Positions 1 to 12,345 of a stretch of DNA of 64,000 nt are shown here, piece after piece. Origin of the DNA: Sabethes cyaneus (lineage: Eukaryota; Arthropoda; Insecta; Diptera; Culicidae); NCBI RefSeq assembly GCF_943734655.1, contig NC_071354.1, positions 43,377,744-43,441,743 on the forward strand, read 5' to 3'. The notes below the pieces were generated by a model, which did not search any database, was not told the DNA's origin, and saw only the letters and a program-made list of their open reading frames with translations. Each line of letters starts with the position of its first letter. Position 1 is the first letter of the stretch. The translations under genes and the position numbers were made by a program.

Positions 1-295
1 AGATTATTAATAAACCTACCCAGTCTCATAAAACCGTAAATATTATAATACTATCATTTAAACACCAGTCCCTGACTATCTTCGACGCAGCTATTTTGTT
101 ATCTAAAAGCCATCGACAACGCTTTGCGTCGAAGTGATAAAAACTATTGGTTAGTTCTATGTTTCAGCACGACCGTGGAAATCATCCATCATATTACTAA
201 TAAAGTCGAGTTTTACATGAATGTCTTAAAAAGCAAAAGGTTGTAAATACCAATTTCAAGACTTAACCTTTTGTTTTTACAAGACAGACTTTGCA

Positions 296-425
296 GTCAG
301 CTATAAGAGTACAGGACAATTGCGTGCCCAGTCCTACGATCCTATTGACTCCCAAACGAGATTCTTACATCCGATGCCTGACTTATTAGACCAGTACCTA
401 TAGTAACTAGAGGTCAACTGGCATG
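296..425 (-). repeat. tRNA-derived SINE fragment (copy 1)
   Basis: Read on the minus strand, this stretch has a tRNA-like head (ACTGGTCTAATAAGTCAGGC, then a degenerate B-box region ATGTAAGAATCTCG), followed by GAGTCAATAGGATCGTAG and GCAATTGTCCTGTACTCTTA. The same order of motifs recurs at 24795-24925 and 41274-41385. Mosquito SINEs of the Feilai type have such a tRNA-related head; the family name is an inference. Confidence 0.6.
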
Positions 426-1569
426 GAAGCTGCACAAATTGTAATTGACAATAATATAGTTTTATTATTATTTTGTTATTGTATAGTTTTAAAAGAATTG
501 TAATTAGTAATTCGCACAACATTTTGCTCGCTTTTCGTTTTTATTTCACTTTTTTGTAGCCTATCTAGCTGTACATAGCGAATTTAATCACTGTTCTGGT
601 GCTTTGCACAAATTTGCTCCCGCTAAGTTGGAAATAAGCGTACAATTCGAAGAGGTGTACCGTGTCTGATCATTCGGAAGGTAGTAGAACAAAATGAGAT
701 AGATTTGAGTCTATTTTTCTCAACAGCAGTTTGGATACGCATGAGCAAATTGGTATCTAAACCAACTTGTTTTTGCCTCCTCATGGCTATGACTCTGTTG
801 GAATGGGGGGAAAATATACGTACGTGGTGTAATTATAATCTATGATCATTGCTTGCTTACTGTGCTACCAATTTCATCATTCCGATATGTACGCATGATT
901 GATAAACTTTAATTTGAAGATAATGGTTCAACCAAGTGTGCAGTATCAATTCACGTATCACAAGTCCGTTTTCTCGATAATTGCAACGATATTATACGAT
1001 TGAAGTCGTACACTATACAGATGTTGTGTTTAAAATTGACTACTAACTGTTTACCGGAAATGAAAAATTGAATTTTATTTGGTAATCGCTTATGTTTTGA
1101 CGGTACCGAATTGACGTATTTTTCAGCTTGAAACCGTCATGCACAATTTATAATAAATTTATGTGTCATAACCTGGAAAACTGAAAGCGTATGTATGCAT
1201 GTATGTAAGCACAGTATGAGTTGGTAAACAGCCCAATGTAATTTTTTCCATAATAAACCAAAACTGCTTAGTTTAAATTACATTTTTATAATCCCCTTTG
1301 AATATTGAGCATCATTATTCATCATCCACGTTGAATAAATGTCTGAAAATTGTTTCATTTTGAAAATTCAATTCGACGAACTTCGATCTCGTATTTCACA
1401 ATATGGTGAAATTGTTACACTGGACTAAATGAAAACTGACGCGAGAAATGTTTTCTCTTTCAGTGCTGCAAAGTTCCTCATGATTAATTTTGTTTTAAAG
1501 AAGTCATACTTGATAGAAAACACGAACCGAAAATTAATTTTAGACACCCAGTTTGAAGATCCGCGCGGA
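426..1569. other. AT-rich sequence without recognised features
   Basis: No convincing coding frame, RNA gene or repeat was recognised between the SINE fragment and the first foldback element. All frames are short and broken by stops. Confidence 0.5.
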
Positions 1570-3914
1570 GTGGTCCAAAAGGGCGAAAAGTGGAACTTTT
1601 TTCCTAGTGTCTTTTACTTTCATTTGATCATTTATGGTCTTCAGCACTTTTGTTCGTATGGATATCCCTCTTAATCTAAAACTGTCAAAAGTTTGTCATC
1701 GCTTACTATAATGAAAATAAAAAAATAACTTTTTTGTTTTAGAAAATATAGACATAGTTTCTTCGGCAAAGTTGTAAATAATGTAAAAACAAGCAACTTT
1801 GCTGAAGAAAGAAAATTTCTATTTTTATCCAGTGCTGAACTATAAGTCTTAATATTTTTTGAAACGATGGTTTTACAATTGATGGAGGGAAGGTAGGGGA
1901 AAGCAATGAAAATTTTTTGGGAAAGGAGGAGAAAGAGTCGAAAGGAAGGGGGAGGGGGTCCAGCGCCTCTATGGTTGAAAGGTACACGGGTACCAGCGAG
2001 CCACACGCCACACACACGGTGTTGTGGGTTCAAATCCGGTTATAATCTCTGATTATAGCTTGGTTTGACCCATGCACCTTCCAGCATTGGACAAAAGACA
2101 GGAGTCACAACGGCAACTTGTTAAGCGTAGCTACCTATTACACCCCCCCCCCCCCTCTTCCTTTCTACTCTTTTCCCTCCTTTCAGAAAAAAAACATTTC
2201 ATTACTATCCCCTACCGTCCCTCCATCAATTGTAAAACCATCGGTTAAAAACAAAAAAAAATATTAATATTAATGGCTGACCGCATTTCAAGGTCAAAGA
2301 CGAAAAACACGAGTTTGGTCAATATAAGGCATATTCTTTAAAACTTCTTTAAAAATTGGTTTTCTATCCTTAGCTTTTGTTAGTTGCATTTTACAAGAAT
2401 ACAATGTTCTAGGTAATTATCGAGGCTCTCAAAAATCACGTTTTTGCAAGAGATCGCATATCGCTTGGACCTTTACTTGATGAGTTATCGCATATTCAAG
2501 CTTCAAATTTCCATAGCTTCACGAGCCCATGGGGTAAAACGGGGCAAGCGGGTTTATGAAATCAGCGCTTCATCTTAAAGCTTAAGCTGAGTATTATAAA
2601 CTTGTACGGGTTCCGTTTGTCCCCAACCACCCAAATGTGAGTACGGCAAGCATACGTTTTATGAGTTTCGCTTTCGCTAACGGCTCGATACAAGTCCATT
2701 TTTTTGTGTTAGTAGATAGACACATGGTTTCTTCGGCAAAGTTATAGAAAAAATAAACAACTTTGCTAAAGAAATGACATTTCTATTCCTATCGAATGCA
2801 GAGCTATAGAGCATTTTCTATTGAAATTCTTTAAAAATTACTTTTTCATACTTAGCTTATGTTGGTTGCATTTTACAGCAATGTATGATTCTAGGTGATT
2901 ACTGAAGGACTCAAAATACACGTTTTTGCAGAAGATTGCAAATCTCTAGGAACTTTCCTTACAAAGTTATCGTTTTTGGCTCATGAAGTTAAGGAAAAAT
3001 AAAGCTTAAATAAGCGATAACTTTGTAAGGAAAGGTCCTAGAGATTTGCAACCTTCTGCAAAAACATGTGTTTTGAGTCTTTCAATAATCGCCTAGGACC
3101 ATATACTCTTGTAAAATGCAACCAACATATGTTAAATATGAAAAACTTATATATAAAGAATTTCCAAAGAAAATGCTCTACAACTTTGCACTCGATAGAG
3201 ATAGAAATGTCATTTCTCTAGCAAAATTGTTTATATTTCTATAACTTTGCCGAAGAAAACATGTGTATATCTACGAACACAAAAAAATTGACGAGCAAAA
3301 AATCGAGCACACATAAGACGTATGCTTGCCGTACTCTCATTTGGGCGGTTGGAGACAAGCGGAACCCATACAAGTTTATGGTACTTGACTTAAACTTTAA
3401 GATAAAGCGCTGATTTCATAGATCCGCTTGCCCCCTTTTACCCCATGGGCTCATAAAACTATGGAAATTTAAATCTTGAATAAGTAAAGTAAAGTAAAGG
3501 TCCAAGAGATTTGCGGTCTTCGGCAAAAACGTGTATTTTGAGAGCTTCGATAATTTCCTAGAATATTGTATTCTTGTAAAATGCAACTAACAAAAGCTAA
3601 GTATGAAAAACCAGTTTTTAAAGAAGTTTTGAAGAATACAGCCTATAGTTCAGCACTCGATAAAGATAGAAATTTTATTTCTTCAGCAAAGTTCCTTGTT
3701 TTTACAATATTTACAACTTTGCCCAAGAAACTATGTCTATATTTCCTAACACAAAAAAGTAATTTTTTATTTTCATTACAGCAAGCGATGACTAACCTTT
3801 AACAGTTCTAGATTAAGGGAGATATTCATACGAACAAAAGTGCTGAAGACCATAAATGATTAAATGAAAACAAGAGACACTAGGAAAAAAGTTCCACTTT
3901 TCGCCCTTTTGGAC
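1570..3914. mobile_element. Long foldback (inverted-repeat) element 1
   Basis: The two outer arms are inverted copies of each other. Sequence from AGTGGTCCAAAAGGGCGAAA at 1571 matches the reverse complement ending in TTTTCGCCCTTTTGGACTAC near 3910, and the match runs inward for several hundred bases with scattered differences. The axis of symmetry lies near 2990. Each arm also holds a degenerate internal duplication: the motif TTCTTCGGCAAAGTT ... AACTTTGCTGAAGAAA followed by a GTTGCATTTTAC block appears twice per arm, so the element is four related units, two facing two. No coding region is visible, so it would be non-autonomous. Its GCACAGT-GTCC termini are shared with the elements at 10265-12563 and 16325-17815. 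Confidence 0.7.
1849..2270. mobile_element. Palindromic element with tRNA-like internal promoter, nested in foldback 1
   Basis: The left end (TTAATATTTTTTGAAACG, TTTTACAATTGATGGAGGG) and right end (CCCTCCATCAATTGTAAAA, AATATTAATATTAA) are inverted repeats of about 100 bp. The middle, around 1965-2045, resembles a tRNA head and ends in the B-box-like GTGGGTTCAAATCC. A C-tract and a block AGGAGTCACAACG...TTGTTAAGCGTAGCTAC follow. The other arm of the surrounding foldback lacks this sequence, so it is a later insertion. A relative forms an almost perfect hairpin at 37217-37545, and a fragment lies at 51170-51229. Confidence 0.6.
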
Positions 3915-4680
3915 TACTGTGCGACGTGGTCAGGTTCGAAAGCACGAAGTCGTTGAAATTGGCTACATCGACCGTGTGCAGCGTTCCCAGCATTTCGGTA
4001 AGCGGCATACTATCGATCGGAGGGATCATAGCTAACGCTGCAGTAAACCTAAGGATCGAAAGCTACATTTGAAAGTGTTGACAACGATTAGGGCAAACCC
4101 AGGACTGTCGTGTTATGATATCGCCAAGAAATCCAAGAAGTGTCGTCTACAAGCGTGCATCGAGCTAAATCACGAGCTGGATTGTAGACTTCCCGAAGGA
4201 GAAAAATGGAAGGTGTATTCAAGCATATGAGGCTATTAAAACTCGCTAAGAATCTGTCTGCTTTGGAAGCTATCCTGTGGCTCCATTTGTCGCGCAGATA
4301 AGCACAATGTACTTTCTTTTTTCTTGTTCATTGAGGTATATACTTGAGGCCGGACCTGAATGAATAAATCTATTTAAAGGGTCGTTAATAAAAAAAATAT
4401 ATATACTTGAGGTATATGGAAGACCTCCACCGACTTGAGAAATATTGCACCACCGTCAGGCGGATCCTGCAGAAGACGTAAAAACTATTGGAAGCAGTAA
4501 AACGTAAACTGGCATCTTGCGGCAAACAAAATAGATGAAGGGACTGTACAGAATCTGATGACAGGGGTTAAACGAAAGGCCTAGCAATTCGAATTTAATA
4601 AACCGGAAGTATGGCTGAATATTATTTCTATGTTTTATACTAATTTAATTTTAAAACAAAAAAATTATTTGATTTTTTTT
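3915..4680 (+). pseudogene. Tc1/mariner-type transposase remnant
   Basis: Broken frames give mariner-like pieces in order. First comes an N-terminal helix-turn-helix type stretch around 4070-4180 (TTIRANPGLSCYDIAKKSKK). After a gap, a C-terminal piece around 4500-4650 reads DEGTVQNLMTGVKRKA and FNKPEVWLNIISMFYTN, resembling the end of mosquito mariner-like (ITm superfamily) transposases. Stops and frameshifts separate the pieces, and the catalytic DDE/D core is not recognisable. It abuts the right end of foldback element 1. A 50 bp retroelement tail is inserted at 4350-4399. This is a dead copy; the subfamily cannot be fixed. Confidence 0.55.
4337..4412 (+). mobile_element. 50 bp retroelement 3' tail with 13 bp target-site duplication
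   Basis: TATATACTTGAGG occurs at 4337-4349 and again at 4400-4412. Between them lie only 50 bp ending in TAAAGGGTCGTTAATAAAAA and further A residues. This is what an extremely 5'-truncated non-LTR insertion looks like: direct repeats around a short A-rich 3' end. It disrupts the mariner remnant and is therefore younger. Confidence 0.7.
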
Positions 4681-7600
4681 ATTAGCAAACTTAATTATTT
4701 AACACGTAACGTTCCCCCAGATGAAAAAGGGTTTGAATTTGGCATCGCCATTAATCCCTTTCAAAGGATGGCTGTTTTTTTCTCGGTGAAGTAATGTAGG
4801 TATCTTCACCGAGAAAAATCAACCAACCTTCGAACCCTAACACAGACATCAAACTGGTCTAGGTTTAATCATCGTAAAGAAACTTCGACCTGTTGGGATG
4901 GAGAGATCACTTTATTTTTTTTTCTAAAAACCCGTAAAACTTTGATGACGTCTGTTCCAACTAACCACGAAGCGAGGATTTCCAGTTGGACAATGCTTCA
5001 TTATTATAAATGTTTCAATAGTGCGTACTTTGAAATCAACTGGTTTCTTTATTGAAGGCGATGCGCAGATGATTTTCCGATCGATCGACGCAAAACTATT
5101 GGGAATTGATCTGGAAACCGCTTAGTTATTAATGCTCAAAACCTGTCATTTTTTCGAGACACTCACATTTTTTTTTATTTTATGGTCATTATATTCCATT
5201 CTCTATGCCAGCTACCTTCCAGAAAGACGTAGTCCTACGTCAAAACAATTTCCTTCTCCAACATGTTGAAATTTTGATTATGGAGAAGGGTTATGCAAGA
5301 TTTTTCATTTTTTGGCAGGTTTCAGCTGGCACTGCTTAATAAATGGCAGTCTGATAGCGCAAAATTTGATGAATACGGCAGGTGGGGTGTAACCTACTAG
5401 TCACTATTCTCTTGACATTTTTGGGCTGTCATGGCAAACATATGATCAAGTATGTTCATGGCAAAAATTGGTTATTAGGTGTCTACAATATTGCTGAATT
5501 GAACATTGTTTTAATTTTTATATTTACAGTGGCTGGCAACAATCCCATTTATTGGTAGTAAATTATTTTGTTGAAACTGAAGAAAGACAGAAGAAATTGC
5601 TTTTTGGTTAAAGTCTTCTAGTTATATTTTCTGACAGGTACGCATTTCCCCAACGATTTGCAGGCTTCATTGAAATCTTCCGGGAGTGTACCGTACATAC
5701 AAAACATAGAGAATTAATTCAGTATAGCCAAACTTTGCCTGGTTTCGGTTGTAAGGCCAAATAAGTAAAAACGAAAGGGATGTGAATTCCATTAGTAATT
5801 TGTACATATGGATTGTCAATAAAATGGGAATAGAACAGCTTTATTGTATGTGGATGGAACGAAAATTCCTGTAATATTTTTTTCTTTTTCTTCACTCTGA
5901 ATTGAGCAGACCCGTCAAGTTGAGCATCGGATGAAATATGTTGTTGTGTCCTATGCTTACCACAGGTGCGAAAATCCACTCGTCACCCTATTCATTCTCC
6001 CCGGGTGCGGTTAATTGTCTTGTTTCTGTTTCTGCCTTACACTTCCATTCTCATTGGTACTGCACTATTGCCCAATTTTCAGATCTGCTGAAACAGCTGA
6101 CCGATCGTTTCCGGACTGGTTCCGTCTGATGGTTCCCGCTGAATTAAGGCAGAGCAGGGCGGTGGAATTAATAGTCCAGAAAACCGAAAGCTTGCTATAC
6201 GCTATACCTAGTGATATGATGGAAAGAGGAAGGAAGTTCGAAGCTGCCACGATCGCGCGATCCGTTCCGTGTTCTGCACGGTGGGTATTGGGACGAGTGC
6301 GAAAAAAACACCAAAACGAAATCGATGCGAAACATCCGACTTTTTTGTTCTCCATTCCACGCAAACATTAACGTGGAAGGTCACTTGAATGTTACACAGG
6401 CCGTAAAGGTATCGGGAGTTGTGTTTAGATGGGGATCGGTGCCGGGAGTAAAGCGAATCCATTCTTATAGGGTAAGCGATCCGATCTACGGTTAAATTTT
6501 TTTTCCCAAATCGAACGCAATTGCGAGCGCAGAATGGAAACGCTTGCTGAATTGACACAGCGGATGGCTGCGGTAACCATGGAGTTTTTCATGCTTACTG
6601 GTTTTATTGCCGTGAAAACGTGTGGAATGCAAAACGTGCAGACGTTTTCTACAAAAAAAAAATAACGAAAAGCAAGCTGTGAAGATCTGCTGAAAGGCAA
6701 AATTCAAACGAATACTTGCACCTGGTTTATATTGCATAACATCTAACATGTTGATCCCGTGGTCAGATAGTCGAACGAATGGACGAACCACACATCAGGT
6801 GAGTTTGTTTTACGAGTGGAAAATAAAATGGTTTTATTTTTTCACCGCAATACCGGGAAGAAGTTTTACCTTGCTCACCCAAGAGAAAAGGCTATAATTT
6901 CGCTTTCCAATCAATGCTTCCAGAACAGCTTCACATGCGTTAATCGACTGGAAAAGACGATCAAGTTTTACTACTTCATGACAACCTGATTGGAAGTCAA
7001 AGAACGACTAATCTAAATAACAGTGGAAAGAATGTTCAATAACAAAATATCTTATAAGATACATATATGTACTATGAACAATTTTTTAAAAGAAAATAAA
7101 AACCAGAAGTTAAATTTTCTTACATTATGGCTTACATCTTAAAATGTGGTGAACCGAAAAATCAAAACATAAATGATATTCTTTTTTGTCGTTAAAAAAA
7201 TATTTTATTATTTAAAATGAAACTTTAAAAATTCAATTTTTTGGATTTAGAAACATTTCACAAGAAAACAACTTCAAGTGACAAACCGTGGAGACACATA
7301 TTCGTCTTAAAGAATATCTTGTGTTTCAAATTAGGGCTGAATTTCACCCATTTGGTACTAGAAATCAACGATAATAATTTTGGCTCGATATAAATAATGT
7401 CAAATGTCCGAACTTTTAACCTATTTAGACTATGGACCTATTGTGACTCAATATATGTAGTCATTTAACAGTAATTCAAAAAATTAATTATTTAAATCTT
7501 TCGTTTCAAAGGTGTTGTTACATTTAAGCATTTTCTGTAGAGAGCACAAAATATTGTGGCCAGGGGAAAAGTCTCAACTACTGAATTAGGTCCTGCACAG

Positions 7601-8117
7601 AATTGAATTTCATCTTTTATTGATCGTCATTATCTTTGTCCTTCATTCGACACTGCCCCATAATTCTGGGAAAAAAATTGTACCATATTTGTATCGTTCT
7701 CTTCTCATGACTCATACTTTACGATTGCGTCATTTATATCAAACCATCAGAAACCATACAATGTTGCTCCCCTAATAGTAGGTATAGGTACCTAAGAAAA
7801 CGCAAAAAAGTAAAGCCTCCAGATGCTTTCTTGCACAAAGAGAACCACACCAAGTCCCGGCCCCCGGGACTCGTCTAACATATGTTGAGTGTTAGGTATT
7901 ATATGGCCTGTCCGATTGACTTATATTTTCTTTTATATTTAGCTCTGCTCTGCTCTATGTTTTCGGCTTTGCCGTTTTGTATTCTTCAATGTTTCGCACA
8001 CATTTTTTTTTCTCGATTCTCTTCCGCCGTCTATTTGTTTATGTTTCGGTATTTCAAGGTTACCAATTTTTTTTTGCGCTGCCCGTCCTGTTTTGGATTT
8101 TCATCCAATTTTGTTGC
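4681..8117. other. Sequence without recognised genes
   Basis: Short frames overlap on both strands between 5900 and 6800 (up to about 120 codons) but show no recognisable domain and shadow one another. A splice-donor-like AG|GTGAGT lies at 6797-6802 (GT at 6799-6800) on the plus strand without an attached coding exon. The rest is AT-rich and featureless to me. Confidence 0.4.
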
Positions 8118-8119
8118 CG

Positions 8120-8149
8120 GTGCTGCTGCTGCTGCTGCTGCCGCCGCCC
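8120..8149 (+). repeat. CTG/CCG trinucleotide microsatellite
   Basis: An uninterrupted run of about seven CTG units passes into CCGCCG. The frames crossing it read poly-alanine or poly-cysteine and are not credible proteins. Confidence 0.85.
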
Positions 8150-8235
8150 GGTGAATTCTTAATTAGCCACACTCGTCGCCCTAGCTTGAGCGCTTGAGAA
8201 GCCGATTCGGGCGTAGTTTAGAGGTTTGAGAGGCA

Positions 8236-8291
8236 TGATGAGAATAATGATAATGAAGATGGTGATGCTGATGATGATGTTGATGATATAA
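8236..8291. repeat. Imperfect GAT-rich microsatellite
   Basis: A run of GATGA, AATGAT, GATGGTGAT and TGATGATGAT units. The minus-strand frame over it encodes a His-rich stretch that I regard as repeat-derived. Confidence 0.7.
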
Positions 8292-10104
8292 CTCTTTGCT
8301 GAAAGATTCCCTTGCCTTGTTCCGTGCCGTCGATTGTATTTTTATTTGTACGTTACTTCTTTGGCACATTTCCTGTGTTCTCGATAAGCAATAGGAAAAC
8401 GAAGAAGAAAATTTTTGGCAGAAGACAGACAGCCGAAGAACAAGCCGAACAGGCAAGCATAAGTATAAACTAGCTAGCGAAGTTGTTAGTTTTCTTTTAT
8501 TTATGGATTAGTGGAGCGGATAATATTTATTACCACTTAATTGAAGTAAAGTATGAATTATGATAAATTAATCGTAATTAGACAGTAGGTATCAGATATT
8601 AGATCTTGAACTTTGAGCAGACCGTAACTGAAACTTCCCTTCTAAACTACTTTCCCTCAGAAAATATCTGTATAAATTTCATAAAAACCTTTCAATGTCT
8701 GGAATAAATTGTGCTTTAAGCGAAACTAGCAATTTAAAATAAATTAAAATTTAGTTTTATTCGAAAAAGCAAAAATGCACGTTTTCTTTTTAACACGTTT
8801 GAAAAATTTCATTATTGATAGGGTAAAGAACTAGTTTTAAGCAGTCTTAAGCGGGTCACTGATTGTTTTACCTTATTACAAGCGATGGGTTGACTAAGTG
8901 GGGGATACCAATCTTCTTGCTATCTTTAGTTCTTCAAGCTGTTACCATTGGAAGACACTATTGTTGAGCTAAACTTTTGATTTTTCGCTTTAAAAGTTGG
9001 AGCGGCGGAACTAATTTTGAACAGACCGAACCCATTTTCACCCGCAAGGTGCTTTTTTAAGCAATCCTGGAATCTGAATTTTTTTACGTCTCCTTAAAAA
9101 ATCCCTCGAACTTTTCCCCCTATTCAGTAAGTTCGCGTTCCTATCCGCGACCTACTAATCGGCATCTGATGCGTTATCGGCATAGCATATCGGCATAGAT
9201 GCGTAAAATGCCATCTGTCTAAATTGTTTATCGGGGCATACACTCACCGCACCGTTCGGCAAACGGTATTCGTCGTATTCTTTATTCTCTGGTGTTCTTA
9301 TGGGAAACTGCGAGTTTGACGTCTCACTCGCTGTTCTTAAGGATGGTGGGAGAACAAAAGAGGTAAACATATAGCAGTACAAACGATCCGACTCAGAACA
9401 GTGTTGTCAAAGCAAATAACATTGAAACACATCGTTGCTTCATTAAATCACGGAGAAAATCTTCGAAAATTATTGAAAAAGCTATCTTTTGTGTTTTTTT
9501 AATAAAGAAAAATTAATTATGAACATACATTTCTCTTGAAAGTATTGAACCACGTTTTCACCATAGGAGGTTTCAGTTAATTTCAAACTTAAAATTCTTA
9601 TTTCCAGAACCGAAACAGTGTCTTGGCAACACGATAGTTCATCAGTTGTGCTGCAGCTGCTGCTAGTGGTGAACAGGTTCCGTCAATTCAGAATTTGTTT
9701 TCAGTTTTGTTAGAAAATAATAAAACTTTCGGCTAGTAACAAAGCCTTAGATAATAGAAAAAAAGATAGTGAATAATATGGTATGTGACAATTGAGTGCT
9801 TGACTTTTAGAGTGATTGTAATCAGTGCTGAAAATTTGATGGATTCGTTAGTAGCAAGGTGGCGATTGCCTTCAGCAGCTGAAAAATGTACGTTTTTGAA
9901 CAACAATTTTTAATTCATCATATTTCTTGTCGGAAACCCAGTAAATTGTGTTTGTGTGAATCAAATGTATGGTTAAGTGATTTGTGAAGATGATCCTATC
10001 AAAAGATTTTGAAAATATGAATAAAAAAGTGCATTTTCGGATCATTTATGTTCAACTGATTAAAATAGGTAACACTGCTTAACTCGTTCCTTACCCTAAT
10101 ATGT
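8292..10104. other. Sequence without recognised genes
   Basis: I see no coding frame with family resemblance, no RNA gene and no clear repeat here. A short CTG-rich motif at 9650-9675 is not long enough to call a microsatellite. Confidence 0.4.
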
Positions 10105-10200
10105 ATTACACTTTATTTTTTTGCCCCTTCAATTTTCGAGAATTTTGGAAGGGGGGGGGGGCGACATAAACTTTTTTTCAAATTTGTATAAGCCTTCGTA
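10105..10200. repeat. Partial copy of a recurrent AT-rich repeat
   Basis: ATTTTTTTGCCCCTTCAATT followed by TTGGAAGGGGGG and GGCGACATAAACTTTTTTTC matches the right end of the repeat at 11876-12345 (TTTTTTTGCCCCTTGATTT, GGGGGTGACAAAAACTTT) and the right part of the copy at 51900-52920. Only the end of the family is present. Confidence 0.6.
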
Positions 10201-10316
10201 TATCGAAGTATATCGAAGACTTCCACTAAAAATTAAATTTTAACTCAATTGGTCAACCGAAAGCTCAGTGAACCGGGCACAGCACATTGGTCCAGAATCA
10301 TTTTTGGTGTACTTTA

Positions 10317-10424
10317 CCCAAGCAACAATGCGAGTTTTATTGTACTCTTATTGCGGTTTCCAAGACCAATTTCGGTCTTAAATGCCATCATAAGAATGTA
10401 ATAAAACCCAAATTGTTACTTGGG
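10317..10424. mobile_element. 108 bp MITE, TSD TA, TIR CCCAAGCAACAA
   Basis: CCCAAGCAACAATGCGAG at the left pairs with TTGTTACTTGGG at the right. TA flanks both sides (10315-10316 and 10425-10426). The opposite arm of foldback 2 lacks this segment, so it inserted after that element formed. Related CCCAA-type elements lie at 18113-18218 and 53945-54055. A TA duplication suits the Tc1/mariner superfamily. Confidence 0.75.
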
Positions 10425-11875
10425 TAGCTTTGAGCGGGAAAACTTTGTTTTAGGTTTATGGAACCTTCGGAAGAGTTTCCTAAAATTAAAAGCTCTATCA
10501 TCCAGCGGAATTCAAGTTTTGATTAATCCTCCTGAAAGTGCAATAAAAAAATTAATTTTCTTCTGTTTCAATGTAACACATTGATGTGTTCTGCAAAGTT
10601 TTACAGCATATTATTACAAGAAATTTGGCTGAAGACAGTAACCTTCTATCTCTTCAACACAGATAGAAAAATCCTATTTCTCATACTTGAAAAATCGTTA
10701 AAATCAGTTTTTCTATTTTAGCTGTCTTTGTAGTTGTTGTATGACTTTTTCCTGTTTCATAAAATTATACAAATAGTAAAAATACACAACATTGTTGAAT
10801 ATAGTATACCTCTATCTTTGCTTGTTTAGGAACTATAAAACTTTTACTATAAAAATACCCTAATTTTGACACCGAATTACTCGCAAGAAGGTATCATTCT
10901 ATTCAAAAACTATCTTCAGAGAATCAGAATAGTTTTAAGCAGGCTGAAAAGTTCATTAAAACATGTTCAAAGGCACAAGAGTTAAACAAAATTTATAGGC
11001 TGACAAAATAGGGATAAAAATCTGATAAAATCGGGGGTATACAAAATCGGGAGCTGACAAAATCGGAACATTACTGTATAACATACTAAAATAAGTAACT
11101 TTGGCGAATATAGTAACTATCTATCTCTTAGGGTTATCGAAATATAATGATTTGTTTATAAAAAGCACTTAACAATCTGTTTGTATCAATAATCAATAAC
11201 TTTTGAGAATCAGATACAGACAACTGATACTTGTTTTTACAGATTTTTTGTTTTACTTTTATGTGTGAGTTGTTTGATCTGCCACCATTTGCCACATTGA
11301 GAAATATTTGAGCTTGCTAGTATCATTTTTCACCGAAAAAGCTCAATATCTCGGAATATTTAGAAAATAACGTATAACGATATTCCACTAAAACGTGGAT
11401 TTTAATAACATAAATAACTTTCTGGAATGCTATGAACACGTACAAATTAACCAGAATTGATTGCGAACAAAGAACTGTTTTTGGAGGTTTCCCAGAAATA
11501 ATGCTTCATAGCTAATTTCTTTGAAGAAATACAGTCATGAGGTCTTCGACAAAGTTGTTTGTATTGATATTTACTACATCTTTGCTAAACGCATCAAACC
11601 TGTATCTCGAATATGTGAGAAAAAAATTCGTATTTCAATTTTAAGGGGAATAATCCATAATGGTTCCTGTCAAACGAAAGGTTTTTATACCAAGACATAT
11701 TGCCAAAGACACCATATTCGAAAAATCTCGCGTTTCAGCGTAATCTTACGCGATCAAGTATTTCGCTGTTGTGTGACCACTGTGCAGCTTCGTCAAGGGT
11801 TCAAACGCCTGAAACACTCATATGACCACAACGGAATCATTAAAATAACTTAAAACGAACAAACAAAAAATGTAC

Positions 11876-12345
11876 TGGCCATTACAAATATTTTATAAAG
11901 TTTTTGTCCTTCCGGTGTTGGGCCACTGAAGGGGGGGGGGAGCGAAAAACAAAGAGATTTTTTGATCGAGCAAAAAAAAATATTGATTTGAGGCATTTTT
12001 ACTTAAAGTTTAAACGTGAAAACCAAATCTATTCTTGCTTTTAATATATACGTTATTATTTTCCATGCGAAAATCTACGAAAAAAGACAAAAACGAAAGA
12101 AAAATTTTTCGACCGATTTTCGGAAATTCCGTTGTTCGAATTTTCATTTCTGTTTCGTGCTAGAGTCATTAAAACTACTCGTACACTCATTTTTCGAGTT
12201 TTTCAGGCTGTAGAACCCACAGAAAATTGATTTTATAAAAAAAAATTAACTCATATCCTACAAATTATTTTTTTGCCCCTTGATTTTTCAAGCCAATTTC
12301 CAAGAGGGGGGTGGGGGTGACAAAAACTTTTGAAATTATTTGCAA
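11876..12345. repeat. Recurrent AT-rich repeat with G-tract, full copy
   Basis: It starts with CATTACAAATATTTTATAAA and GTTTTTGTCCTTCCGGTGTT, then a G-run, and ends TTTTTTTGCCCCTTGATTTT, AAGAGGGGGGTGG, GACAAAAACTTTTG. The first and last ~50 bp are imperfect inverted repeats. A second copy at 51900-52920 is similar along its whole length but is split by a retroelement tail. Partial copies lie at 10105-10200 and 40265-40560. It is probably a non-autonomous DNA element. Confidence 0.6.

Noticed and set aside
6797..6802. Strong splice-donor-like AG|GTGAGT on the plus strand
   Set aside because: No coding exon or acceptor could be linked to it; such motifs occur by chance.
7882..8162. Membrane-like frame ending in poly-alanine, and an overlapping poly-cysteine frame
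   Set aside because: Hydrophobic residues come from T-rich DNA and the run from a CTG microsatellite; no family resemblance or splice context.
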